Below, one piece after another: positions 1 to 7,610 of a DNA stretch of 64,000 nt (positions are counted from its first letter, which is position 1; each line of letters begins with the position of its first letter). A model generated the notes under the pieces. The model made no database searches. It had not been told where the DNA came from and was given only the letters and a program-made list of their open reading frames with translations. The DNA comes from Sphingobacterium sp. B16(2022) (lineage in GTDB: Bacteria > Bacteroidota > Bacteroidia > Sphingobacteriales > Sphingobacteriaceae): NCBI RefSeq assembly GCF_012030425.1, contig NZ_JAAUVN010000003.1, positions 248,001 to 312,000 of the forward strand, written 5' to 3'. The position numbers and the translations under genes are program-made.

Positions 1-1
1 A

Positions 2-385
2 GATTTTATTGGAACGAAGGTGATTTTATATTTCTACCCAAAAGATAATACACCAGGTTGCACAACAGAGGCTTGCAATTTTAGAGATAATTATCAGTCT
101 TTAAAGAAAGATGGATTTGAAATTATCGGGGTAAGTATCGATGGAGAAGCTTCTCATCAAAAGTTCATCAACAAACATGAACTTCCCTTTCAATTACTGG
201 TTGATGAAGATCAGAAAATTGTCAATGATTATGGTGTTTGGGTAGAAAAAAACATGTACGGTAAAAAGTATATGGGAACTGCACGCACAACATTTGTTAT
301 TGATGAACAAGGAAATATTGCTCACATCATTAAAAAGGTGGACAATAAGAATGCATCTCAACAAATTCGCGATCTTATAAAATAA
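2..385 (+). CDS. bcp: Peroxiredoxin, BCP/PrxQ type (5' end missing)
   Basis: A thiol peroxidase of the Bcp/PrxQ family that reduces hydroperoxides in the cytoplasm using thioredoxin. The reading frame is open to the window edge (DFIGTKVILYFYPKD...), so the true start lies to the left and the GTG at 20 is internal. The block YPKDNTPGCTTEAC carries the peroxidatic Cys (PGCT) and, five residues on, the second Cys typical of the 1-helix resolving type. The conserved C-terminal part GTARTTFVIDEQGNI is present. About 30 N-terminal residues are missing compared with the usual 150. Family assignment is firm; only the start is unknown. Confidence 0.93.
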   Translation, partial: DFIGTKVILYFYPKDNTPGCTTEACNFRDNYQSLKKDGFEIIGVSIDGEASHQKFINKHELPFQLLVDEDQKIVNDYGVWVEKNMYGKKYMGTARTTFVIDEQGNIAHIIKKVDNKNASQQIRDLIK

Positions 386-501
386 TATTTGACAGTACTA
401 GAATCATGATAAAACAGCAACCGACCATGCATTTATATACATGGCCTGCATACGATTATCATTATCTAAGTACGACTATCTAAAATCTAAATACTAATAT
501 T

Positions 502-509
502 TATATTTG
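502..509 (+). promoter_or_regulatory. TAnnTTTG -7-like element upstream of glyS
   Basis: TATATTTG matches the Bacteroidota -7 consensus TAnnTTTG and ends 6 nt before the glyS ATG. No TTTG lies at the expected -33 position. If it is used, the mRNA would have almost no leader. Confidence 0.4.
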
Positions 510-515
510 CTACTT

Positions 516-1985
516 ATGAGCAAACAAACAGACGACTTCTTTAAAAGTATAGTATCCCACTCTAAGGAATATGGTTTTGTATTCCAATCAAGTGAAATAT
601 ATGATGGCTTAAGTGCTGTCTATGATTATGGTCAATTAGGTTCTGAATTAAAAAATAATTTAAAGACCTATTGGTGGAAATCCATGGTGCAATTGCATGA
701 AAACATTGTCGGTATCGATGCTGCTATCTTTATGCACCCAACGACCTGGAAAGCTTCAGGCCACGTGGACGGGTTTAATGATCCAATGATCGACAACAAA
801 GATTCTAAGAAACGTTACCGTGCAGATCAATTGATCGAAGATAAAATAGCGCGTTACGAAGCTGATGGTAAAACTGAAAAAGCGGCTGCGCTATTAGAAG
901 CATTGAACGTTGCCTTGAATGCTGATGATCTTGCTGGTTTAAAAACTATTATTGAAGATCACAATATCGTTTGTCCTGTTTCTGGAACTAAAAACTGGAC
1001 TGATGTACGTCAGTTCAACTTGATGTTTGCTACCCAAATGGGTGCTATGGCAGATGGTGCTGAACAAGTATACTTACGTCCCGAAACTGCTCAAGGTATT
1101 TTTGTTAACTTCTTAAATGTTCAAAAAACTGGCCGCATGAAAATTCCTTTCGGAATTGCTCAAATTGGTAAAGCATTCCGTAACGAAGTTATTGCTCGTC
1201 AATTCATTATGCGTATGCGTGAATTTGAACAAATGGAATTACAATTTTTTGTTCGCCCAGGTACAGAAATGGAATGGTACAATAAATGGAAAGAAACTCG
1301 TCTTAAATGGCATTTAGCTTTAGGTTTCAACCCTGATAACTACCGTTACCACAATCACGATAAATTAGCTCATTATGCGAATGCGGCAGTAGATATTGAA
1401 TTCAATTTCCCATTTGGATTTAAAGAGGTTGAAGGTATCCACTCCAGAACTGATTTTGATTTAAAACAACACCAAGAATTCTCTGGTAAAAAAATGCAAT
1501 ATTTTGATACAGAGATCAATCAGAACTATATCCCTTACGTAGTCGAAACTTCTATCGGTTTAGATCGTCTGTTCTTAACAGTTCTATGTAATTCATTGGT
1601 TCAAGAAGATCTTTCAACACCTGAAAAGCAAGATTCACGTGTCGTATTGAAATTCCCTCCTGCAATTGCACCTGTTAAAGCGGCCATCTTACCTTTAACA
1701 AAAAAAGATGGTCTTCCAGAAAAAGCACGTGAGATTATGGCTGTATTAAAATTGGATTACAATGTACAGTATGATGAAAAAGATTCAATTGGTAAACGAT
1801 ACCGTCGTCAAGATGCAATCGGTACGCCAATCTGTATCACAGTAGACCATCAGTCATTAGAAGACAATATGGTTACGATCCGTCACCGTGACTCCATGCA
1901 ACAGGAACGTGTAGCAATTGCAGACTTAGAGAAATTTGTTGCTGATCTAGTTGGTTGGAACACACTTTTGAAAAAAGTATTGTAA
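516..1985 (+). CDS. glyS: Glycyl-tRNA synthetase (single-chain, alpha2 type)
   Basis: Charges tRNA-Gly with glycine. At 489 aa it is the eukaryote/archaeal-like homodimeric GlyRS, not the alpha2beta2 bacterial form. The class II core is visible: YLRPETAQGIFVNF, motif 2 in FRNEVIARQFIMRMREFEQMELQFF, and motif 3 in ETSIGLDRLFLTVL. The C-terminal part (from PPAIAPVKAAILPL) is the anticodon-binding domain. ATG 516 (MSKQTDDFF) is preferred; the in-frame TTG at 507 overlaps a promoter-like motif. The gene is monocistronic: a strong hairpin terminator follows the stop. Identity is secure. Confidence 0.97.
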   Translation: MSKQTDDFFKSIVSHSKEYGFVFQSSEIYDGLSAVYDYGQLGSELKNNLKTYWWKSMVQLHENIVGIDAAIFMHPTTWKASGHVDGFNDPMIDNKDSKKRYRADQLIEDKIARYEADGKTEKAAALLEALNVALNADDLAGLKTIIEDHNIVCPVSGTKNWTDVRQFNLMFATQMGAMADGAEQVYLRPETAQGIFVNFLNVQKTGRMKIPFGIAQIGKAFRNEVIARQFIMRMREFEQMELQFFVRPGTEMEWYNKWKETRLKWHLALGFNPDNYRYHNHDKLAHYANAAVDIEFNFPFGFKEVEGIHSRTDFDLKQHQEFSGKKMQYFDTEINQNYIPYVVETSIGLDRLFLTVLCNSLVQEDLSTPEKQDSRVVLKFPPAIAPVKAAILPLTKKDGLPEKAREIMAVLKLDYNVQYDEKDSIGKRYRRQDAIGTPICITVDHQSLEDNMVTIRHRDSMQQERVAIADLEKFVADLVGWNTLLKKVL

Positions 1986-2002
1986 TCTCTTAAATAAACA
2001 AA

Positions 2003-2038
2003 AAAGAGCTTGCTGTTGAACGGCAAGCTCTTTTTTTG
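2003..2038. terminator. Bidirectional hairpin terminator after glyS
   Basis: GAGCTTGC (2006-2013) pairs with GCAAGCTC (2023-2030), flanked by A5 upstream and T7 downstream, so it can serve both glyS and the minus-strand lipoprotein gene that ends at 2082. Confidence 0.88.
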
Positions 2039-2081
2039 TTTCGAAATTTAATTAAACAACGTTGGTTGTCGATATTTAACT

Positions 2082-3530
2082 TTAAAAATCAACATCGATG
2101 TTTCCATCCCATTTTTCATTCTTCCGTATTATAAATCCTTGTCCAGGATTGATTTCTTCTAATAATAAGCCCTTAAAAAGAACCTGCATATTATTCTTAA
2201 CTTCACTTTTTAATTCAAATGATCTAATAACAGATCCCTTTTCGTAAACGGTGAGTTCATACTTGATCGTTTTATTTGTATCATGAAACCCCATAAATTG
2301 ATTAAAAAAGAAACTTTTATTATTCTCTGTAAAATTGGGTTCGATCTTCAAGAAAGTCGCATCCAACTGACTGTTGCTGCTGTTACTAAAGGGATAATAA
2401 TAAAAGCCGGGATGCTTTTGCTGTATTCGGATACTATCAATATGACTTAAATCAACTATATCGGTAAACTCTACTTTCACCTCACTGTATAAACGTTTTA
2501 ATAGCAATGTCCTTTCTATAGACTGTTTAACCTCAAAGGTATCTCGAACCGCATAAATCTCGGCTTCCTTCTCCATAAATGAATTACTGATATAAAATCC
2601 ATTGCGATTGGTACTATTAGCAAACACGATAGGACTATTGGAATTTTTTGTCAGTACACTCAAATAATATGTCCCCAATGGCAGATCAACCGCAAAAGTT
2701 TCCGCTGCTGAGATACCGCCCTGTTTGACCAGTTCATTACCTGAAGCATTATAAATATGATAATATAATTTGTTTTGTAATGCTGTATCGTTCACAACTC
2801 CAGTAATCAAAACATTATCAAGTTTAAATGTACTGCTGGTCGGATTATAAATGCTTCCAGGCGGGCGTTTACCGGAATACAAACGTATACGTATCCAAAC
2901 GGCATCTTTACCCATAACCGGTATCGCATTCAGAGATTGAGAGATTGGGAGCTTTGATATACCGGTGCTTGTTAAATCCAGTGGATAGTGAATCGTATCC
3001 GACAATTTCGAAAAGTTTGAACCCTTATCGGTCGAATAATCGATCAATAAGGCACGTGGACCTGTCCCCGAACTATTCACATCTAGACTCAGATTACTGA
3101 GCAATTCGATCTGCTGTGCGGGAAGTTTAAAAAGGATTGACTCCACCCCTCTAAAACTAATTGATTTGCCTGTAGTAGGCCATCCTGCGGTAAAACCGTA
3201 ATCAACTTTCCCATTATTATAATCAATAACAGGTAACGGATTAAATGCAATAATAGGATCTGCATTTCCTAGATCGAAGTCCCATTTAAATAAAGTTTCT
3301 TCCTGAGAATTAACAGAGGCTTTTGAGGAAACTAATTTCCTAGCGCCATTTGCCCTTTGAAGCGGCGATACAATACTTTCAAAATCTTTAATTTTGAACT
3401 TTACTGAGAACACATTTTCGTCTAATTCATCTGAAATTTTCTTGTTCTTTTGACATGATGAAGCAACGGCTAATAAAAAGATGAATACCAAAGAAAATAT
3501 GTTAAAATTAAATTTAACATTCTTTTTCAT
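2082..3530 (-). CDS. Putative lipoprotein, possibly fimbrillin-like
   Basis: I do not recognise a named family with certainty. The N-terminus has a lipoprotein signal (hydrophobic stretch, then ASSC with Cys at about 26), so the protein is probably anchored to the outer membrane. Residues 80-240 look like a beta-rich module that describes aligned differences (DFDLGNADP, WPTTGKSISF, VWIRIRLYSG). The C-terminal half (LYSEVKVEFTDI..., NNMQVLFKGLLL) resembles the beta-sandwich rhythm of Bacteroidota fimbrillin/Mfa-like proteins; this is only an impression. It lies 59 bp downstream of the M64 peptidase gene on the same strand, so the two are probably co-transcribed and may act together at the cell surface. 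Confidence 0.6.
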   Translation of the reverse strand: MKKNVKFNFNIFSLVFIFLLAVASSCQKNKKISDELDENVFSVKFKIKDFESIVSPLQRANGARKLVSSKASVNSQEETLFKWDFDLGNADPIIAFNPLPVIDYNNGKVDYGFTAGWPTTGKSISFRGVESILFKLPAQQIELLSNLSLDVNSSGTGPRALLIDYSTDKGSNFSKLSDTIHYPLDLTSTGISKLPISQSLNAIPVMGKDAVWIRIRLYSGKRPPGSIYNPTSSTFKLDNVLITGVVNDTALQNKLYYHIYNASGNELVKQGGISAAETFAVDLPLGTYYLSVLTKNSNSPIVFANSTNRNGFYISNSFMEKEAEIYAVRDTFEVKQSIERTLLLKRLYSEVKVEFTDIVDLSHIDSIRIQQKHPGFYYYPFSNSSNSQLDATFLKIEPNFTENNKSFFFNQFMGFHDTNKTIKYELTVYEKGSVIRSFELKSEVKNNMQVLFKGLLLEEINPGQGFIIRKNEKWDGNIDVDF

Positions 3531-3589
3531 AAAATATCTATGGTTTATAATATATAAATAACCTTAAAGATACCTACTTAAGTAGAGTA

Positions 3590-5323
3590 TTAAAACTTTG
3601 AAATTAAAATCTCCAACTTTTCACTACGGCACGTTGTTGTTTTATTAACTTTTATCACATATATTTTTGAATTTGAATTCGATTTATTTAACAGTAATTC
3701 ATTGTTATTTCCTTTTGGAGAAACATATTCGCCATTAAACTCATCCCATTCATATAATAATGTACCATTTTCGTTACACCATAAGTAATTGTAACGATCA
3801 TCAATCTTTTCGCTCAAAGTAACACGTATTTTATTCAACTTCTTATCGAATCGTACTTTCGCACCTTTTGGTTTTTCAACTTTATCAAAAACTTTAACTA
3901 ATATTCTCTTTTTTTCAGATTTTTTGCCCTGCCACATACTTTCCACGAAATAAACAGTAGATTCATGGATATTATTGACACTCACATTCGATCCAGTAGC
4001 GAAAGGAACTGTTAATTGATGTTCGCTATACCAATTGTAAGTCAATCCACGACTTGCATGTTTTATGGATAGTACCTGTCCGCCATTATAACAGGTCTCG
4101 AGCGTATCGCCCCAGTTTGAAAGTGGCATTGCGAGTGCGCAGTCCATTTTATTGTTAATAGACCATACTGTTTCATAAACATGCTGTTGATGAGAATGGA
4201 TACGAACTAATGAAGTTGTATCTTTCACAATCGCTTTTAATTGGTTTACACCCACTTCAAGCATACCCATATTCAAATAAATAGAGTCAATATTTTGATC
4301 AATTAACCGATTATTAAGATACCATTTCACTTCAAGTGTATTGGGGGATGGTTTTAACAATTTTAAAGAGAAAACAGACATGCTATCTGCATCTACAGGT
4401 TTACTCGCGACTGGCAGGGTAGCTAGAATTGGATTTGTTTTCTGATGTATGGTCTCTACAAAAACTTCTTGACAAACAGCACAAAAAGGAGCCACTAAGT
4501 ATTGCATTTTACAAAATTCATGCGGTCTAAACCAAGTCGACTTTGATCCTGATCCTCCGTAAGAATATACACCAACACCTTGTGTCCCGACCCAATTCTT
4601 CCAAGGAACCTTTGTCGGATCAGACTCCTGACTACGATTAGGACCTTCAATTGCATATTGATTACCTGCCCAATATTCGTCGGCTAAAATAGAAAAAGAA
4701 TGACCGATCTCATGAACAGCAATATCATTACTCATAAAGTTAACGGTTGCTGTCGCATACTTACCACCAGAACCTCCGTAAAAGGGAGAGTTTACCAAAA
4801 TCACAACTTGTGTATAATTGGGAATATGCTCCTTTAATACCTGCTCGATAACCTGATACTTTTGTGGTACCACCAGCCGGTGCAGTCCTCCGTTATCGAA
4901 ACTGCTTCCAAAGATGGTATTAGGTGATGCAATAGGAACTGGATATTTTTTTGTAAACTTATTAAAGCGGGCTGGATATTGACTCAAATCCGTATTGCCG
5001 TGTACACAGTCACTGGCAGTACAAGCATGTACAGCTCCAGATTCTAAAGACGGTGTTTTAATCGCGAATACATTAAAGTAATTACTGTACTGACGAAAGG
5101 GTTCCGTTTGAAAGAAATAATCTGTGAAACGTTTGGCATCTTCTTCAAAATCCATCAACTGCGCCTGTGTATAACCATCGCCCAAGATCACTAGGTTGAC
5201 AACCTTTTGATCAGTACCTTGATATTGTAACGTATCGATCGCATAACGCTGTGCAAAACAATTGGGAAACAGGAGAAATAAAAATATAAAACTAAAAAGG
5301 AAATGCTGTAATCTGATATTCAT
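3590..5323 (-). CDS. Secreted M64 family metallopeptidase
   Basis: A zinc metallopeptidase of the M64 (IgA peptidase) family. A signal peptide (MNIRLQHFLFSFIFLFLL... to FAQ) is followed by the M64 opening VNLVILGDGYTQAQ, the segment DAKRFTDYFFQTEPF, and the zinc site HEIGH at 204-208 with Asp215/Glu216 (ADEYW) after it. Cysteine-containing turns FCKMQYLVAPFCAVC follow. From about residue 385 the protein changes to Ig/PKD-like beta modules (TYNWYSEHQLTVPFATG...). At 577 aa it is longer than the catalytic domain alone because of these modules. Substrate is unknown; the name IgA peptidase should not be taken as a function here. Upstream partner of the lipoprotein at 2082-3530. Confidence 0.85.
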   Translation of the reverse strand: MNIRLQHFLFSFIFLFLLFPNCFAQRYAIDTLQYQGTDQKVVNLVILGDGYTQAQLMDFEEDAKRFTDYFFQTEPFRQYSNYFNVFAIKTPSLESGAVHACTASDCVHGNTDLSQYPARFNKFTKKYPVPIASPNTIFGSSFDNGGLHRLVVPQKYQVIEQVLKEHIPNYTQVVILVNSPFYGGSGGKYATATVNFMSNDIAVHEIGHSFSILADEYWAGNQYAIEGPNRSQESDPTKVPWKNWVGTQGVGVYSYGGSGSKSTWFRPHEFCKMQYLVAPFCAVCQEVFVETIHQKTNPILATLPVASKPVDADSMSVFSLKLLKPSPNTLEVKWYLNNRLIDQNIDSIYLNMGMLEVGVNQLKAIVKDTTSLVRIHSHQQHVYETVWSINNKMDCALAMPLSNWGDTLETCYNGGQVLSIKHASRGLTYNWYSEHQLTVPFATGSNVSVNNIHESTVYFVESMWQGKKSEKKRILVKVFDKVEKPKGAKVRFDKKLNKIRVTLSEKIDDRYNYLWCNENGTLLYEWDEFNGEYVSPKGNNNELLLNKSNSNSKIYVIKVNKTTTCRSEKLEILISKF

Positions 5324-5345
5324 TACGATAGGTATTGATTAGGTA

Positions 5346-6227
5346 TTAGTTCATGTCTTTAATTTTGTGCTGCATCAGGTATTCACTGGGAGATACCTTC
5401 GTGATTTTTTTAAATACACGATTAAAATTCACCACATTATTAAAGCCGGTTTTAAAAGCGATATCCGATACATTCTCAGAAAGACCATGTATCAGCATTT
5501 TACAAGCTTGCTCAATGCGAATTTCATTGAGGAAAGTAATATAAGTTTTTCGGGTGTGTTTTTTAAAGTATTTACAGAAGGCATGCGGTGTCATATGGGC
5601 AATTGCCGCGATATCTTCCAAGGCTATCTTTTTCTCAAAATGCTTAAATGTATACTGAAAAATATCATTAATGCGAATCCCTTCTGCGTCAGAATACTTT
5701 TTTTGAGGAATTCCTGTATAAAGTGAAGTCCATAGATCTACTTTTTCAGCTAAATAATCGACAAGCCCCATAAATGCCGTTAAACGATCTAACCCATCCG
5801 TCTCATTAATCTGTAAAAACTTACGTTTGATCCCTGGATTTGAAGCGGCGTCCAGTTTTTTACTTACATTGATATTTTCTAGAAATGAACGGACTTCTGT
5901 CAATTCCGGCAATTGTAAGAAATCTTTAAACCGGGCGTAATCAAAGAATATATGAATCGCATGGATCTGCTCTTTTAAATCAGGATCAGGAACTAGCTCA
6001 GATCGTTGAAACATATGCGGTTCATCGGCATCTACAATATAAATTTCATCTTGTTTGAATTGATGTGTAAAATTGCCAATCAAAAAAGTACCTTCCCCCT
6101 TTAGAATGTATGTCAGTTGGATTTCTTTATGTCGATGATAGTTGCTGTAAAATTCAACCAACAGATCTTCTTGTACACAAACGGAACCTTGATTGGGGAC
6201 AGGAACGGTAAACTGAACAATTTTCAT
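5346..6227 (-). CDS. AraC family transcriptional regulator
   Basis: The N-terminal 110 residues look like a sugar-sensing cupin (HRHKEIQLTYILKGEGTFLIGNFTHQFKQDEIYIVDADEPHMF). The C-terminal 100 residues hold the double helix-turn-helix of AraC (ALEDIAAIAHMTPHAFCKYFKKHTRKTYITFLNEIRI... VSDIAFKTGFNNVVNFNRVFKKITKVSPSEY). It is the last gene of a minus-strand run that begins with the two fucosidases, 82 bp after the thioredoxin-like lipoprotein gene, so regulation of the fucosidase genes by a fucose-related ligand is a reasonable inference but not shown by the sequence. Confidence 0.9.
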   Translation of the reverse strand: MKIVQFTVPVPNQGSVCVQEDLLVEFYSNYHRHKEIQLTYILKGEGTFLIGNFTHQFKQDEIYIVDADEPHMFQRSELVPDPDLKEQIHAIHIFFDYARFKDFLQLPELTEVRSFLENINVSKKLDAASNPGIKRKFLQINETDGLDRLTAFMGLVDYLAEKVDLWTSLYTGIPQKKYSDAEGIRINDIFQYTFKHFEKKIALEDIAAIAHMTPHAFCKYFKKHTRKTYITFLNEIRIEQACKMLIHGLSENVSDIAFKTGFNNVVNFNRVFKKITKVSPSEYLMQHKIKDMN

Positions 6228-6309
6228 TCTTACAAATAGCTACAAAAAAACAGATATTGTTTAATTATTCAAATTTAAACATTATAGCGGACAATAAACG
6301 TAAATTGTA

Positions 6310-7548
6310 TTATAATTTATTCTTGACATTTTTAATAAAATCTGGTAACGTTGGATCTGCACCTGCCAGTTCAATAACAGTTCTTGATTTTGGATCCAGC
6401 CATAAGTATCGTGGGGTTCCAATAACATTATAGCTATTTTCGATAAAATCACGATCAGTCACGTTTAACAAATAACTGTTCATTCCTAATCCGATTTGTC
6501 GATTGCTTGCCCTCCAACGTTCATAATCTTCATCATCGGTCAAATACACAACTTCAACACCCATTTTTTTCAATTCGGCTTCTTTGCGTACTAAAACCGG
6601 TAAATCCATTTTTGAATTTTTGCCTTTACTTGACCAAACCGCAACAATTATCATTTTCTTATCTACTAGCTGGTCAAACTTCAAAGAATCACCTTTTAGA
6701 TTACGAGGAGTAATAGCCGGAAAAACAGGCATATTAGCATAATAATTCTTGACATCATCTACTTTTGCAACAGCTGCTTTAACAAGTGGGTGTTTCTGAA
6801 TAGCAGGATCTAAATGTGCTAAAATTTGATCATAATCTTTATAATTCTCCTTATTCAGGCTGATGTACTTAAAGGAATAGGGAATCAGAAATGATGCTTT
6901 TTGTTTGCTATTCAAAACATATTCTTCGTAAAATCTTTTATCATCTTTTCTAGCCCGAATTTCATTCGACTGTTTTGTTATTTCTTCAAGTCTATCTATA
7001 GTTTGATTATAGACAGACTCTTGTCCTCTGCTAAAGTTCATGAGCTTAGCATTCAAAGCAGCAGTTTCGTCGCTGTATTTGGCAAGCTGTTCATCTAATT
7101 CGTGCTGTACTTTTTCTTTGTTTTTATTGAATGCTATCAGTTCATTTGTCGTCAATGAATTTGTTTTTACCTCAATACTAAAATGATCGCCTTTTTCCTT
7201 GATAGCAACATCATAATCAGCATCAGCTTCCACATAAAGGGGCGTGCTATAATTAAAGGATTTCACAGCTCCCGAATCGGACCTGATGATCAGATCATAA
7301 AATGCATCAATGACCAACTCGCCTTCTAAAACGAACTTGCCTTGTTCTACTTTAGCTCGACGAAACTGCTGCATGGAATTATCGTGATCTTGCAAATAAA
7401 CGGTACCATTTACTTCGGGATTTAAAGACCCCGTAATTTTATAGACAATTGGTGTTCCTTTTTTCTCCTGCTTTTTTTCTGGATTGGACTGACATGAACT
7501 TATAAAAAAGACGAAACATATCAGACAATAGTAAAGTGGTTGGTTCAT
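6310..7548 (-). CDS. DUF4369/thioredoxin-fold lipoprotein with degenerate active site
   Basis: The lipoprotein signal ends ISSC (Cys19). Residues 35-130 resemble the DUF4369 beta domain found before many Bacteroidota thioredoxin-like proteins (YKITGSLNPEVNGTVYLQDHD). A long helical linker (about 140-260) follows, then a thioredoxin-like fold. Where TlpA-like proteins have WCxxC this protein reads VWSSKGKNS (Trp305 onward), with no cysteine; the cis-proline loop IGTPRYLWLD is kept. So it is probably not a redox enzyme and may be a structural or binding protein. It sits 62 bp after the GH95 gene and before the AraC gene, in the fucosidase run. Confidence 0.78.
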   Translation of the reverse strand: MNQPLYYCLICFVFFISSCQSNPEKKQEKKGTPIVYKITGSLNPEVNGTVYLQDHDNSMQQFRRAKVEQGKFVLEGELVIDAFYDLIIRSDSGAVKSFNYSTPLYVEADADYDVAIKEKGDHFSIEVKTNSLTTNELIAFNKNKEKVQHELDEQLAKYSDETAALNAKLMNFSRGQESVYNQTIDRLEEITKQSNEIRARKDDKRFYEEYVLNSKQKASFLIPYSFKYISLNKENYKDYDQILAHLDPAIQKHPLVKAAVAKVDDVKNYYANMPVFPAITPRNLKGDSLKFDQLVDKKMIIVAVWSSKGKNSKMDLPVLVRKEAELKKMGVEVVYLTDDEDYERWRASNRQIGLGMNSYLLNVTDRDFIENSYNVIGTPRYLWLDPKSRTVIELAGADPTLPDFIKNVKNKL

Positions 7549-7610
7549 AAAAAAATTGGTTGTAAACTCATCATGAATTTACAACCAATTTACAGAATTT
7601 TATTTATAAA

